DNA of 5,069 nt from Hyphomicrobium sp. (GTDB lineage Bacteria > Pseudomonadota > Alphaproteobacteria > Rhizobiales > Hyphomicrobiaceae). Below, piece by piece: positions 4,838 to 5,069 of this stretch (its first letter is position 1; every line of letters begins with the position of its first letter). The DNA is taken from contig JAUWCP010000180.1 in the NCBI GenBank assembly GCA_030609245.1, positions 1 through 5,069 on the forward strand, given 5' to 3'. The notes beneath the pieces were generated by a model. It did no database searches, was not told the DNA's origin, and saw only the letters and a program-made list of their open reading frames with translations. Both the position numbers and the translations under genes were made by a program.

Positions 4838-5069
4838 CCGAGCCAGTAAGCCTGGAGCGCGTCAGCACCGAGCGAAAGCCCGCAGAGCCCATGAGCGTTG
4901 CCGACTTCGAGGCGGCAATCCGCGCTGTCGGAGCCGAACGCTACCACGACAAGCATCCTTTCCATCACATGCTGCACGGCGGCAAGCTCACTATGGCGCA
5001 GGTTCAGGCCTGGGCCCTCAACCGGTACTGCTATCAGGCGGCCGTGCCCCGTAAAGATGCCGCCCTCAT
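4834..5069 (+). CDS. pqqC: Pyrroloquinoline-quinone synthase PqqC, N-terminal part cut by window edge
   Basis: PqqC catalyses the final cofactor-free ring closure and multi-electron oxidation that yields PQQ, using oxygen. Only 78 codons are visible of a protein of about 250 residues. About 20 variable N-terminal residues precede the conserved start of the helical PqqC/TenA-like fold. YHDKHPFHHMLHGGKL (37-52) contains the Tyr-His pair (Y37, H38) that lines the active site in homologues, and WALNRYCYQAAVPRKDAAL (60-78) is the next family block. The ATG at 4834 overlaps the pqqB stop and is preceded by GGAGG (4822-4826) at 7 nt. Whether the gene continues into a fused PqqD domain, as in some methylotrophs, cannot be seen. 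pqqD and pqqE are expected downstream. Confidence 0.96.
   Translation, partial: MTEPVSLERVSTERKPAEPMSVADFEAAIRAVGAERYHDKHPFHHMLHGGKLTMAQVQAWALNRYCYQAAVPRKDAAL

Overview
The window reads as ordinary high-GC alphaproteobacterial chromosome, most likely Hyphomicrobiales and plausibly a methylotroph such as a Hyphomicrobium relative. The taxonomic placement is inferred from protein character and codon usage, not proven. The window holds five genes in two divergent groups separated by a 660-bp intergenic region. It shows no mobile element, CRISPR array, tRNA or rRNA.

Left half, minus strand (reading leftward from 3045): cysG encodes a trifunctional siroheme synthase, a precorrin-2 dehydrogenase/ferrochelatase fused to a uroporphyrinogen-III methyltransferase. 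After 78 bp comes cysJ, the NADPH-dependent flavoprotein subunit of sulfite reductase, which runs off the left edge of the window. Together they serve assimilatory sulfite reduction: CysG makes the siroheme that the hemoprotein subunit (CysI, not in view) needs, and CysJ supplies it with electrons from NADPH. Neither gene starts with ATG: cysG starts with TTG and cysJ with GTG.

Right half, plus strand: pqqA (29-residue precursor peptide), pqqB and the first 78 codons of pqqC, the start of a pyrroloquinoline quinone (PQQ) biosynthesis operon that continues past the right edge. PqqA supplies the Glu and Tyr that become PQQ. PqqB is the metallo-beta-lactamase-fold hydroxylase of the pathway. PqqC performs the final oxidation and ring closure. 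pqqB and pqqC overlap by 4 bp. pqqA and pqqB are separated by 109 bp carrying terminator-like hairpins, which suggests pqqA is made in excess over the enzymes.

The intergenic region (3046-3705) includes an AT-rich stretch with a reasonable sigma70-type promoter candidate for cysG, several inverted repeats that could be operators, and a hairpin-rich leader just upstream of pqqA. I found no undescribed multi-gene system. The points most worth a second look are the pqqA leader and the pqqA-pqqB spacer hairpins, followed by the palindrome on the putative cysG -10 element and sequence changes in conserved CysG motifs.
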